Below, one piece after another: positions 9,054 through 17,411 of a stretch of 64,000 nt of DNA. Origin of the DNA: Peptacetobacter sp900539645 (lineage in GTDB: Bacteria; Bacillota; Clostridia; Peptostreptococcales; Peptostreptococcaceae). Under the pieces are notes generated by a model. That model made no database searches. It was given only the letters and a program-made list of their open reading frames with translations, and had not been told where the DNA came from. The stretch lies in NCBI RefSeq assembly GCF_047807365.1, contig NZ_JBLOUI010000007.1, forward strand, positions 1 to 64,000, in the 5' to 3' direction. Each line of letters begins with the position of its first letter. The stretch's first letter is position 1. The translations under genes were made by a program, and so were the position numbers.

Positions 9054-9088
9054 AACCTATAGACCAATTAAAAGGTCTATAGGTTTTT
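9054..9088. terminator. Bidirectional terminator between MATE and phosphatase genes
   Basis: AACCTATAGACC pairs with GGTCTATAGGTT; T runs lie on the appropriate side for each of the convergent genes. Confidence 0.85.
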
Positions 9089-9090
9089 AT

Positions 9091-10056
9091 TTACTGAAGG
9101 TATTTATCTTGTAAAGTTTGGATATCCTCATCTGAAAGTCCTAATTCTTGTTTTACGTATTCTGTAGGAGAGCCATATTTTTCATCTAATTCTGCAAGAG
9201 CTTTTTCCATGAAACTTCTGTCTACTCCAGTTAATTTTCCAACTCCATCTATCTCATCTTGTTTGTCAGTTAATTTTTTTGCTTCTCCTTGCATATATGA
9301 AATTCTATCTGCTAGGAATTCATTAGTTAATTCAAAATCATCTAAAACAGTTTCTCTATCTACACCTAAAACACTTAATAATAGTGCAGATGCAGAGCCA
9401 GCACGGTCTTTACCACCAGTACAATGCCATAGGATAGCTTTGTCGGCATCCTGTTCTAAGAGTATCTGGAAAAATTGAGCAAATCCTTTTTGAGCAGTTT
9501 CATCATTAAGTACAGAACTGTACATATCATCACTTAACACGCCATTACGATACATTTCTAATAAACTTTCCGCTGGGTTATCATAAACTTTAGTAGTTGC
9601 CTTAGTTGTGTTGTTATCTACATTTTCATTTAATATCTTAACCTGTTCATTTTTCACACCTTCTATTTCTGGATCAGGTTCTTTACCTATTTCATCAGTT
9701 GTTCTAAAATCAACCACAGTAGATAAATTTAAGTCTTTTAATTTCTGTATATCAGAATCAGTTGCTTCGGCTAGTTTTCCACTTCTTATTAACTTATCCA
9801 TTACTACTTTTTTACCAGATTCTGTAACATACCCACCAAGCTGTCTAGCATTTGATACTTTTTCAAGTCCTATTGACTGTTTTTCTAAAGAAACATCATT
9901 AGAAGGCTTTGTTTCTTCTTTGTTTTCGTCCTGAGTTTGAGTTGCTTCAGTCTTTGAATTGTTAGACTCTGTATTATTAGATTGACATCCAGTTAAAACT
10001 CCTATACCTATAATCCCAACTAATCCCAAACTAATTATTTTTTTTGCAAATTTCAT
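9091..10056 (-). CDS. Secreted lipoprotein tyrosine phosphatase
   Basis: A 321-residue protein with a lipoprotein signal peptide: KK-rich start, hydrophobic core and lipobox LTGC with Cys24. A Ser/Thr/Asn/Glu-rich linker (about 25-60) precedes the catalytic domain. The active site is HCTGGKDRAG with nucleophile Cys212 and Arg218, matching the Y_phosphatase3 family (PF13350), whose members dephosphorylate phosphotyrosine and sometimes phosphoinositides. The segment VVDFRTTDEI is the family's conserved N-terminal motif. It is probably anchored outside the membrane. The gene is convergent with the MATE gene and monocistronic. Its physiological substrate is not apparent. Confidence 0.9.
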   Translation of the reverse strand: MKFAKKIISLGLVGIIGIGVLTGCQSNNTESNNSKTEATQTQDENKEETKPSNDVSLEKQSIGLEKVSNARQLGGYVTESGKKVVMDKLIRSGKLAEATDSDIQKLKDLNLSTVVDFRTTDEIGKEPDPEIEGVKNEQVKILNENVDNNTTKATTKVYDNPAESLLEMYRNGVLSDDMYSSVLNDETAQKGFAQFFQILLEQDADKAILWHCTGGKDRAGSASALLLSVLGVDRETVLDDFELTNEFLADRISYMQGEAKKLTDKQDEIDGVGKLTGVDRSFMEKALAELDEKYGSPTEYVKQELGLSDEDIQTLQDKYLQ

Positions 10057-10271
10057 AAATTAAATTCTCCTTTTCAAAATTTATTAATAATATTTATAAA
10101 TTCAAATACTATTAAAACAAAATAATATTATAATAAGGTTAAAATAATTTTAAAATGAAATTAATTATTTTAAAATATAATAAAATAAGTAAAATATGTT
10201 ATAAAAAAACGTTTACCTAGATAAAAATAAATGAGATAATAAAAAAAAGAGATGAGTTCGGGGGGATTGGT

Positions 10272-10823
10272 ATGCTTAAGATAGGATTACTTATCATTGG
10301 ACTAGGAATTTTTATAATAGCTATGTCTAGCAGTAGATACAGCAAAAGTGAAAAGGACTCTAGGAAAGTTGGAGCTGCTATTACGGTATTTGGAATAGTA
10401 TTTCTTGCAACTGGACTAGATAGTTCTGGAAGGGCAAGTTTTGCACTTATTGGAATAACTTTTGGTGGATTTATGGTATATGCTGGTGTAGAGGAGATAA
10501 AAACTATATTAAAATGTAATCAAGCCGTTGATGCAAAATTAGAAGGATTTATAGAGAAAACCGGAAGAAGTAGTATTTACTTCCCTATAATGAGCTTTAA
10601 TTACAATGGTAGAAAATACAAGATAAAATCAGATAATTCTATGTATGAAGGAGCTATGAAATTATATCAAGATAGTGAAATTCATACTGTTTATATAAAC
10701 CCAAGTGATCCAAGTCAAATGAGATACAATAGAAAACCATCAATATACATATACACAGGATTTATACTTGGATTGATATTTTTAATAATGGGGATAAAAG
10801 TTTTGATAACTGGTACAATTTAG
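10272..10823 (+). CDS. DUF3592-like membrane protein
   Basis: A 183-residue protein with about four predicted membrane segments (near residues 2-18, 34-50, 56-72 and 158-178). The soluble part between the third and fourth segments has the FPIMSFNYNGRKYKI and VYINPSDPSQMRY segments typical of DUF3592-like beta domains. Function is unknown. A GGGGGG ribosome binding site precedes the ATG. It is 28 bp upstream of the Hsp70 paralogue and probably in the same transcript, so it may belong to that cassette's membrane-associated function. Glutamine is encoded by CAA, unlike neighbouring housekeeping genes. Confidence 0.75.
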   Translation: MLKIGLLIIGLGIFIIAMSSSRYSKSEKDSRKVGAAITVFGIVFLATGLDSSGRASFALIGITFGGFMVYAGVEEIKTILKCNQAVDAKLEGFIEKTGRSSIYFPIMSFNYNGRKYKIKSDNSMYEGAMKLYQDSEIHTVYINPSDPSQMRYNRKPSIYIYTGFILGLIFLIMGIKVLITGTI

Positions 10824-10851
10824 AATAAAAAAGAAAAGGAGCGTTGATATT

Positions 10852-12660
10852 ATGGCTGTGATAGGTATAGATTTAGGAACTACAAATAGTATAGCTGTTG
10901 TTTTTAGAAATGGAGAAGTAGAGATGATACCTAATTCATTTGGCGAATATCTAACTCCGAGTGTAGTTACAATAGAAAACAACGAGCTTATAGTTGGGAA
11001 AATAGCTAAACAAAAGTTAGTTACAAATCCAGAAAATACAACGTCTCTTTTTAAAAGAGATATGGGTACTAACAAAACAATAAAGCTTGGTAAAAATAAA
11101 TATCTTCCACAGGAATTATCTGCATTAGTACTGAAACAACTGATAAATGATGCAGAAAAATATCTAAATGAAAAAGTAGAAGAAGTTGTTATAAGTGTAC
11201 CTGCGTATTTCAATGCAAAGCAGAGAAGGGCTACAAAACTAGCAGGAGAAATTATAGGAGTAAAGGTTGATAGGTTAATAAATGAGCCATCTGCAGCAGC
11301 TATTGCCTGCCACGAAGATGAATTTGAAACATTTGTAGTATTTGACTTTGGAGGAGGAACTCTAGATGTTTCTGTTGTAGATTGTTTTGAAAATGTAGTC
11401 AGTATATGCTCGATAGCTGGAAATAATCAATTAGGTGGAATTGATTTTGATAAAGCAATTGCAATGCATTTTTGTCAACAAAATAAAATTGACTACAATT
11501 CTCTTTTAAGAGCAGAAAAAGAAAGTTTATTCTTAGCAGCTGAAAGAGCGAAAATAGCATTACAAGATAATGAAGAAGCAACTATGAGCCTATCTATAAG
11601 AGGAAAATTATATTCAGTGAAAATTACAAATGAAATACTATCTCTAATATCTAAACCTATTTTAGATGAGATAAGAGAGGTTATAAGAAGGGCTGTAAAA
11701 GACAGTGGATTTGTCCCTTCTGATATAGATAGAATGATAATGGTAGGTGGATCTAGCTATATGCCTATAGTTAGAGATTATTTAGAAAAATTATTGAAAA
11801 TACCAGTTGAGTCAGCTGAAGATATAGACTATATGGTTGCTATGGGACTTGGAAAATATCTAGGAATAAAACAAAGATGTAGTGAAGTAAAAGATTTAGT
11901 CGTTACAGATATTTGTCCATTTTCACTTAGTACACCTATTGTAAATGAATCTGATTCAAGTAAACCTTTAGCAAAAGTTATAATACCTAAAAATACAGTA
12001 TTGCCTTCAAGTAGAACTGTAACTCTTCAAGCATATAGAAGAGGTCAAAATAATATAAGTATATCTGTTTATCAAGGAGAAGAAATGTACGAAAATGACA
12101 ATATTCTTCTTGGGCATACAAAGGTAAAAATACCTAGAAATTATAAAGAAAATGAGCAGTTCAATATAACATATTCATACGATATAAATAGTATGCTATA
12201 TGTAGAAGTAGAAATAATATCAACAGGTGAAAAAAGTGTATTTATAATAGGGGATGATAAAAAACTAGAGTCTATAAAAGAGGGTAACCAGTTAAATGCT
12301 ATTAAGGAGATATCTATAAAATTAAATAGCAATCCAGAGTATGAAGCATGTATTGAAAGAGCAATGAGAATATATAAAGAATTATCTCCAGAATTGAAAC
12401 GTATGCTTCAAGAAAGAATGGAATCTCTTGAAATTATGTACAAAGATTGTGTAAATAATATACAGAAAAAGAGAGAAATTGTAGAAGAAATGGATAGGTT
12501 ATTAGATGTATTTGATAGTATTTCAGAGTTTAATGAATCAGATATATTTTCCGATTTTGGAATAGATGACAATAGTATTGAAGATAAGGATATAGAGGAA
12601 AAAGATATTAAAGAGAAAGATATTAAAATAATAGATGGTACAGGAGGTCGCTTGTCGTGA
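10852..12660 (+). CDS. Hsp70 (DnaK) family paralogue
   Basis: A 602-residue Hsp70-type chaperone. The ATPase domain is intact: GIDLGTTNS (residues 4-12), NEPSAAAIA, FDFGGGTLDVSV and the MVGGSSYMP adenosine-binding motif. The C-terminal third is a short substrate-binding region with a helical tail that ends in the repeated charged units EDKDIEEKDIKEKDI. It differs from canonical DnaK, which usually sits in hrcA-grpE-dnaK-dnaJ, and resembles specialised Hsp70 paralogues. The stop TGA overlaps the GTG start of the J-domain gene, so the pair is translationally coupled and presumably works together. Confidence 0.9.
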   Translation: MAVIGIDLGTTNSIAVVFRNGEVEMIPNSFGEYLTPSVVTIENNELIVGKIAKQKLVTNPENTTSLFKRDMGTNKTIKLGKNKYLPQELSALVLKQLINDAEKYLNEKVEEVVISVPAYFNAKQRRATKLAGEIIGVKVDRLINEPSAAAIACHEDEFETFVVFDFGGGTLDVSVVDCFENVVSICSIAGNNQLGGIDFDKAIAMHFCQQNKIDYNSLLRAEKESLFLAAERAKIALQDNEEATMSLSIRGKLYSVKITNEILSLISKPILDEIREVIRRAVKDSGFVPSDIDRMIMVGGSSYMPIVRDYLEKLLKIPVESAEDIDYMVAMGLGKYLGIKQRCSEVKDLVVTDICPFSLSTPIVNESDSSKPLAKVIIPKNTVLPSSRTVTLQAYRRGQNNISISVYQGEEMYENDNILLGHTKVKIPRNYKENEQFNITYSYDINSMLYVEVEIISTGEKSVFIIGDDKKLESIKEGNQLNAIKEISIKLNSNPEYEACIERAMRIYKELSPELKRMLQERMESLEIMYKDCVNNIQKKREIVEEMDRLLDVFDSISEFNESDIFSDFGIDDNSIEDKDIEEKDIKEKDIKIIDGTGGRLS

Positions 12661-13940
12661 TAGAGAGTATTTGGGATATTTTGGGGATAGATCCGACAAC
12701 TGACAAGAAAAAAATTAAAAAGGCTTATGCTGAAAAAACAAAGGTATATCATCCTGAGGATTATCCGGAAGAATTTAAAATAGTTCAAGAGGCGTATCAA
12801 TGGGCTATGAAATATGCTAGTAAATCTGTGTTAGATGATGAGGATCTAGAAATTGGTATAAATACAAATAAAAGTACTGATGAAGTTATTGAAGTTAATA
12901 AGAAAGAAGAAAATAAGTCTATAGAGATTGACTATTCAAATTTAGAAGAAGAAGATTTTAAAATAAAAGATAATCGTAAAGAAAAAACTAATAAAAAATC
13001 TGAAACAAATAGTTCTAATAATAAAAAATCAAAAGACGGAGAAATCTTTAATGAGATATATAACGAAAGAACTAGAGATGATGAAGTAGATCAGATGATG
13101 TATTTCTTGGATTATATAGAAAAGAAAATTCCTAAAAAAATAAATATGGAAATGTTTAAATTGATTTTATCAAACTCATATATAAAATCATATCTAGAGC
13201 ATCCTGATTTTAAAACTAGATTTGAGGAAATAATGGTAAATAAATCTTATGCTGATACACTATACACAGAAAAGAAAATGTCTGAAATAGCTAGAAAATA
13301 CAATCTATACAAGGTTGCAAGAGCTATAGATAAAGATACAAAGCGGAGATATATAGTTGGAATTAGGACGCCGGTATTTATGTTGGGTATAGCGGTGGCT
13401 GTATCTGGGATGTTTTTAAAAGTAGAGAGTAAAAAAGCAGAAAAAGCAGAGCAAATATCAAATAGTATAAATCAGAGTATAGAAAAAAGTGGTGAAACAG
13501 TACATAAGATAAGAGAATCTATGCTGAATACATCATTGATTGTAAATAAAGATTTTATTAATGGATATGATGTAACTGTAGATGAAGAAGATGGATACTA
13601 TTCTATATTAGATAAAGACAAAAATACTATTTTAGGCAATGTAAGCAGGGTAGAGTTTACAATGTCAAATTTAATAATAGCATATCAAGCTGGGGAGTAC
13701 AGCATAATTAATACAAGCAATGGGAATATAGCAAAAACAAAATACGCAGATATAAAATCAGCGGATATAATTAAAGATAATGATAAAAAATATGGAATAG
13801 TTGGTATGGAAAAGGATAAAACTTGGTATATAATCGACGAAAATGGAAATAAAGTACAAAAGATTAGTGGAGAACCTAATGTTGGAAAAATAAATGTCGA
13901 AATAAAAGATGGAAAAACTAGTTTTGTGAGTGAAAAGTAA
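12657..13940 (+). CDS. Membrane-anchored J-domain protein with HPE in place of HPD
   Basis: A 427-residue protein. Residues 1-55 form a J domain (WDILGIDPTTDKKKIKKAYA...IVQEAYQWA). The loop that normally reads HPD reads HPE at residues 32-34; HPD is the element that stimulates Hsp70 ATPase, so the change is notable. A charged, low-complexity linker (about 60-140) follows, then a helical region and one membrane segment at about 237-255. The C-terminal ~170 residues are presumably extracytoplasmic and contain repeated segments resembling WG-repeat or beta-propeller sequences. GTG start with AGGAGG nine bases upstream, overlapping the Hsp70 stop. Confidence 0.85.
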   Translation: MIESIWDILGIDPTTDKKKIKKAYAEKTKVYHPEDYPEEFKIVQEAYQWAMKYASKSVLDDEDLEIGINTNKSTDEVIEVNKKEENKSIEIDYSNLEEEDFKIKDNRKEKTNKKSETNSSNNKKSKDGEIFNEIYNERTRDDEVDQMMYFLDYIEKKIPKKINMEMFKLILSNSYIKSYLEHPDFKTRFEEIMVNKSYADTLYTEKKMSEIARKYNLYKVARAIDKDTKRRYIVGIRTPVFMLGIAVAVSGMFLKVESKKAEKAEQISNSINQSIEKSGETVHKIRESMLNTSLIVNKDFINGYDVTVDEEDGYYSILDKDKNTILGNVSRVEFTMSNLIIAYQAGEYSIINTSNGNIAKTKYADIKSADIIKDNDKKYGIVGMEKDKTWYIIDENGNKVQKISGEPNVGKINVEIKDGKTSFVSEK

Positions 13941-13955
13941 ATAAGTTAATTTAGT

Positions 13956-13999
13956 GAGATAACTATAAATTGGAAAAATCTATAGTTATCTCTTTTTTT
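13956..13999 (+). terminator. Terminator after the J-domain gene
   Basis: GAGATAACTATA pairs exactly with TATAGTTATCTC, followed by TTTTTTT. Confidence 0.85.
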
Positions 14000-14095
14000 A
14001 TAGAAAAATGTTTATGGGTATAAAGAGAGGGTATAAGTTAAATATAATCGAAACAGTATATTTTAATATATTTGTTTAAATAAGGGGGGAGAAGT

Positions 14096-14536
14096 ATGAT
14101 TCAGGTAATATTAATTGTCTTCGTTGCAATGCTTATTTATTCATTTATGAAATCAAAAAGAGAGGCAAGTATAATACAAGCGCAAAGAGATGCATTAAAT
14201 GAAAAGAAAAACAAGGCTATAGAAAGCTTAAATATCAAAGAAAAAGTGTCTACTATAGACAAAGAAGATAGAGTGTTTATATTCACAGAGGATAATGAAG
14301 TATATGTATATAACTCAAAAGATGAGTCAGTTGAAAAGCTAGAAGATATAAAGAAGATACTTTCAAAAAGAAGATATGAAAGTGTGCAATCTGGTTGAGC
14401 CACTTGTACACAGCTACGGGGCGTAGTTTTAGCAATAAAATTATCAAATAGCGAATATAAAAGCGAATTTGAGCCAAGTGAAGTAAAAAATGTTGAAAGA
14501 TTTGAGGAATTAGTTCAGCAGGAATTAGGAATTTAA
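14096..14536 (+). CDS. Small membrane-anchored protein with an in-frame UGA at codon 101 (selenoprotein candidate or nonsense-interrupted gene)
   Basis: The frame opens with an ATG after a GGGGGGAG site and encodes an N-terminal membrane anchor (about residues 2-17) and a charged helical region. A TGA stop occurs at 14396-14398 after 100 codons. The same frame then stays open for 45 further codons to TAA at 14534-14536, with protein-like composition ending ERFEELVQQELGI. If UGA were read as selenocysteine the local motif would be U-A-T-C, a UxxC redox-type motif, and a hairpin suited to a bacterial SECIS lies just downstream. The simpler alternative is a TGG-to-TGA nonsense mutation. I do not recognise the family. 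Confidence 0.55.
14412..14428 (+). promoter_or_regulatory. SECIS-like hairpin downstream of the in-frame UGA
   Basis: AGCTACG pairs with CGTAGTT (one G-U pair) around a GGG loop. The loop begins 20 nt after the UGA, and starts with G, as in general descriptions of bacterial SECIS elements (loop about 16-37 nt from UGA, G at the first loop positions). Such a small hairpin can occur by chance, so this is only suggestive. Confidence 0.35.
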
Positions 14537-14625
14537 TTCTTGAAATCAGATAAATTAACAAGATTGAAAATGCAAAATAGCATTAAATAATATATAAATT
14601 AAAAACTTATAAAAACCTTATTGTC

Positions 14626-14665
14626 AAACACATATGAATTAGTTTCGTATGTGTTTCTTTTTTTT
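14626..14665 (+). terminator. Terminator upstream of the 14740 gene
   Basis: AAACACATATGAA pairs with TTCGTATGTGTTT (one G-U pair), followed by a long T run. Confidence 0.8.
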
Positions 14666-14739
14666 GAGATTGTTGTAATATTTTTTGAATGATATAATAA
14701 AATCATAATAAAAATAGTACAAGAAAAGAGGATTTAATT

Positions 14740-15513
14740 ATGAAAATTGCTTTAGATGAAGTGGAATCACTTTTAAATATGATAGAAAAAATAGAAATAC
14801 ACGAAGAACGAAAATTAATAAGAGTTGGAGCAGGAATAAAAGTTCTTTATCGTGGATATAAAGAAGGCAGCAAAGATAAAACTTTTTTAGATGATGCTAG
14901 AGTAGATCTATTTTTAATATACGAAGAAGATGGAGAAGAGTACTTAACTAAGCTTACTCAGAAAGTTGGATACAGCACAATAAAATACACAAATAGTGCT
15001 TTTAAAGTCGATGATTTATACGATGCGACAATAACAATTGATGATACTGAAAAATGGCGGTTAAATAAACAGATTAAGGACTTTATAGAAGAATTTAAAG
15101 AGAAAAATTTCTTCAGTAGGGTTAGATATTTTACAGACAAAAATAGTGTAAATATGCTTGTTCAGGATATTTCTAAACTAAAGGAAATGACAATGTTTAG
15201 TAGATATACTGGTGAAGATATGACAAAAATAGAGTATATGACTAACTTTATGTATTATATAGAAAAAGAATTTAATGGTGTGAAAACTAGCGATATAGAT
15301 AAGTATAAAATGGAAGAATTTGAAAATATGGACTTTATAGGATGGCTTATAAAATCTGGAGAAATGGGAGATTACCTAGAATGGAGAAGTGAAAAAACTG
15401 ATTTAGGTGGATGTATAATTCAGGTGGATGAAGGTACGATAAATCCTAAAGTATTTGAAAAAATGCTTGAAAATGAAAATATAAGAGAATTAAATATAAA
15501 ATTTAGACGATAG
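14740..15513 (+). CDS. Hypothetical protein, 257 aa
   Basis: A soluble 257-residue protein rich in charged residues with no signal peptide or membrane segment. I do not recognise a family. The N-terminal half alternates predicted strands and helices (for example IRVGAGIKVLYRGYKEG), and the C-terminal half contains a helical region around FMYYIEKEFNGVK, followed by an IIQVDEGTINPKVFEKML segment. The start is supported by an AGAGGA site about 10 bases upstream. It is flanked by a terminator upstream and a HAD-family gene 37 bp downstream, with which it may be co-transcribed. Confidence 0.7.
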   Translation: MKIALDEVESLLNMIEKIEIHEERKLIRVGAGIKVLYRGYKEGSKDKTFLDDARVDLFLIYEEDGEEYLTKLTQKVGYSTIKYTNSAFKVDDLYDATITIDDTEKWRLNKQIKDFIEEFKEKNFFSRVRYFTDKNSVNMLVQDISKLKEMTMFSRYTGEDMTKIEYMTNFMYYIEKEFNGVKTSDIDKYKMEEFENMDFIGWLIKSGEMGDYLEWRSEKTDLGGCIIQVDEGTINPKVFEKMLENENIRELNIKFRR

Positions 15514-15550
15514 TGTTTAGATAATTAGCGTATATTAATGGGGGAAGATT

Positions 15551-16018
15551 ATGATAAAAATAGAAATTCCAGGAAGAGGAGATTATGAAATAGAAAATGC
15601 TGTATTTGATTACAATGGTACAGTTGCTGTAAATGGAGAGATGAGTGAAAATACTCAAGAAAATTTAAAAAAACTTAGTGAGTTTGTAGATATTTATATA
15701 TTAACAGCTGATACCTATGGTACTGTTAAGAAAAAATGTGAAAAACTTCCTGTATCGGTTGAAGTATTTCCAACTCACGATGCAGCAGATTACAAAGAAA
15801 AAATAGTAAGCTCTCTTTCAGGACAGAGTATATGCTTTGGAAATGGATACAATGATATAAAAATGTTTGATGTTGCAGATTTATCAATATGCATAATAGA
15901 AGGAGAAGGATGTGCAGGAAAATTATTATCACATAGTGATATAATTGTAAAATCTATTGATGATGCATTTGAATTAGTATTCAATACAAATAGAATAAAA
16001 GCAACTCTAAGAGGATAA
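15551..16018 (+). CDS. HAD-family hydrolase, soluble P-type ATPase-like
   Basis: A 155-residue compact HAD protein without a cap domain. Motif I reads FDYNGT: the nucleophile Asp is present, but the usual second Asp (DxDGT) is Asn. Motif II is the Thr in LTAD, and motif III/IV is GNGYNDIKMF. This pattern matches the COG4087 'soluble P-type ATPase' group, which corresponds to the phosphorylation domain of P-type ATPases without the membrane part. Substrate unknown. A GGGGGAAG ribosome binding site precedes the ATG. Confidence 0.82.
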   Translation: MIKIEIPGRGDYEIENAVFDYNGTVAVNGEMSENTQENLKKLSEFVDIYILTADTYGTVKKKCEKLPVSVEVFPTHDAADYKEKIVSSLSGQSICFGNGYNDIKMFDVADLSICIIEGEGCAGKLLSHSDIIVKSIDDAFELVFNTNRIKATLRG

Positions 16019-16257
16019 CTGATTAAAGTAATACATAATGGGTATTAATATAATATACAAATAATTAAATGCAATATAATTAAGTTTTAATGATAAAAAT
16101 GAATAGAAAATTTGTAAACTAAACAAATATTAAAAAATATTTTAAAAATTATTGATTATATTGCAAAAAAAGTTTTTTAGTGTTATCATAATATTAATAA
16201 AAGAATTTTTAGTAAATTTAGAAAAGTTATTCTAGATTTTTGAAAGGAAGATGTGTT

Positions 16258-16668
16258 ATGGCTAAAAAGAAAATATTAGTACCAATAGACGGAACTGAAA
16301 GAAGTATGCATTCTCTAGAGTTTATAAAAGGAATATTTGACAAAGATTCTGTAGATATCGAGGTAATGAATGTCAAAGAACTAGTATTTATAGATGGCAT
16401 ATCACTATCTGAAGAAATTAAAAATTCTGAAGCATTAGGTAGAAAAATTCTAGATAAAGCAGAAGAAATAATGGAAGGATACAATGTTAGTGTATACTTC
16501 ACATTTGGATATCCAGGTGATGAAATAATTAGAAAAGCAAAAGAAGACGATATAGACATAATTGTTATGACTAAATCAACTAAGAAGGGACTAACTAGAA
16601 TGATAGGATCTGTTACAGCAAGTGTTGTAAAACAGGCTAAATGTATAGTTATGATAGTTCCAGAATAG
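16258..16668 (+). CDS. Universal stress protein (UspA family)
   Basis: A protein of about 136 residues, one UspA domain. It begins with the first strand KKKILVPIDGTERSMHSLEF, and the nucleotide-binding loop near the C-terminus is a variant (MTKSTKKGLTRMIGSVTASV) of the G-2x-G-9x-G(S/T) motif. Members bind ATP or other nucleotides and help survival under stress. An upstream TTG at 16240 is in frame but is itself part of the AAAGGAAG ribosome binding site region, so the ATG at 16258 is the better start. Confidence 0.88.
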   Translation: MAKKKILVPIDGTERSMHSLEFIKGIFDKDSVDIEVMNVKELVFIDGISLSEEIKNSEALGRKILDKAEEIMEGYNVSVYFTFGYPGDEIIRKAKEDDIDIIVMTKSTKKGLTRMIGSVTASVVKQAKCIVMIVPE

Positions 16669-16707
16669 GATATGAGAATATTAAATTAAGTGTAATATAG
16701 TAAATTT

Positions 16708-16735
16708 AACCCCATATTTTTAATATGGGGTTTCT
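16708..16735 (+). terminator. Terminator between usp and rubrerythrin genes
   Basis: AACCCCATA pairs with TATGGGGTT across a short AT loop, followed by a T-rich stretch. Confidence 0.8.
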
Positions 16736-16769
16736 ATAAATTTAAAATAAAAAATAAGGGGGTTTTACA

Positions 16770-17309
16770 ATGGAATTAAAAGGAAGTAGAACTGAACAGA
16801 ACTTATTAACTGCATTTGCAGGAGAATCACAGGCAAGAAACAAATACGATTACTTTGCATCAAAAGCAAAAAAAGAAGGTTACAACGAAATAGGTGCAAT
16901 CTTTGCTGAAACTGCAGGTAATGAAAAAGAACACGCAAAAATATGGTTTAAATTATTAAATGGAATAAATTCAACTGAAGAAAACTTAAAAGCAGCTGCA
17001 GCAGGTGAAAACTACGAATGGACAGATATGTACGCAGGATTTGCTAAAGTAGCTAAAGAAGAAGGATTTGATCATATAGCATACTTATTTGAAGAAGTAG
17101 CTAAAATAGAAAAAGAACATGAAGAAAGATATCTTACTCTATTAAAGAACTGCGAAGAAGAAAAAATATTTGAAAAAGACGCAGAAGTTACAGCTTGGGT
17201 ATGTACTAACTGTGGACATATACACTTTGGTAAAAAAGCTCCAGAAATGTGTCCAGTATGTGAACATCCAAAAGGATACTTCAAAGTTAAAGATGAATCT
17301 TACAAATAA
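16770..17309 (+). CDS. rbr: Rubrerythrin
   Basis: A 179-residue non-haem iron protein that reduces hydrogen peroxide in anaerobes. The N-terminal ferritin-like four-helix domain supplies the diiron ligands (for example FAGESQARNKY and EKEH motifs, repeated as ETAGNEKEHAKIW and EEVAKIEKEHEERY). The C-terminal rubredoxin-like domain binds one iron through two CxxC pairs, VCTNCGHIHFG and MCPVCEHPKG. A GGGGG ribosome binding site precedes the ATG. It lies alone between two terminators and is probably strongly expressed, as glutamine is always CAG and codons match the core genes. Confidence 0.95.
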   Translation: MELKGSRTEQNLLTAFAGESQARNKYDYFASKAKKEGYNEIGAIFAETAGNEKEHAKIWFKLLNGINSTEENLKAAAAGENYEWTDMYAGFAKVAKEEGFDHIAYLFEEVAKIEKEHEERYLTLLKNCEEEKIFEKDAEVTAWVCTNCGHIHFGKKAPEMCPVCEHPKGYFKVKDESYK

Positions 17310-17351
17310 GATTATCTAAGGTAAAATTTTGGTAAAATAATTAAGATTAAA

Positions 17352-17395
17352 AAACGGGCTATTACATTAACTAAATTTAATGTGATAGCCCGTTT
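17352..17395. terminator. Bidirectional terminator between rbr and the DEAD-box gene
   Basis: AAACGGGCTAT(t)ACATTAA pairs with TTAATGT(g)ATAGCCCGTTT, a long stem with A and T runs on either side for convergent genes. Confidence 0.9.
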
Positions 17396-17411
17396 ATAAT
17401 TATCTTACAAA

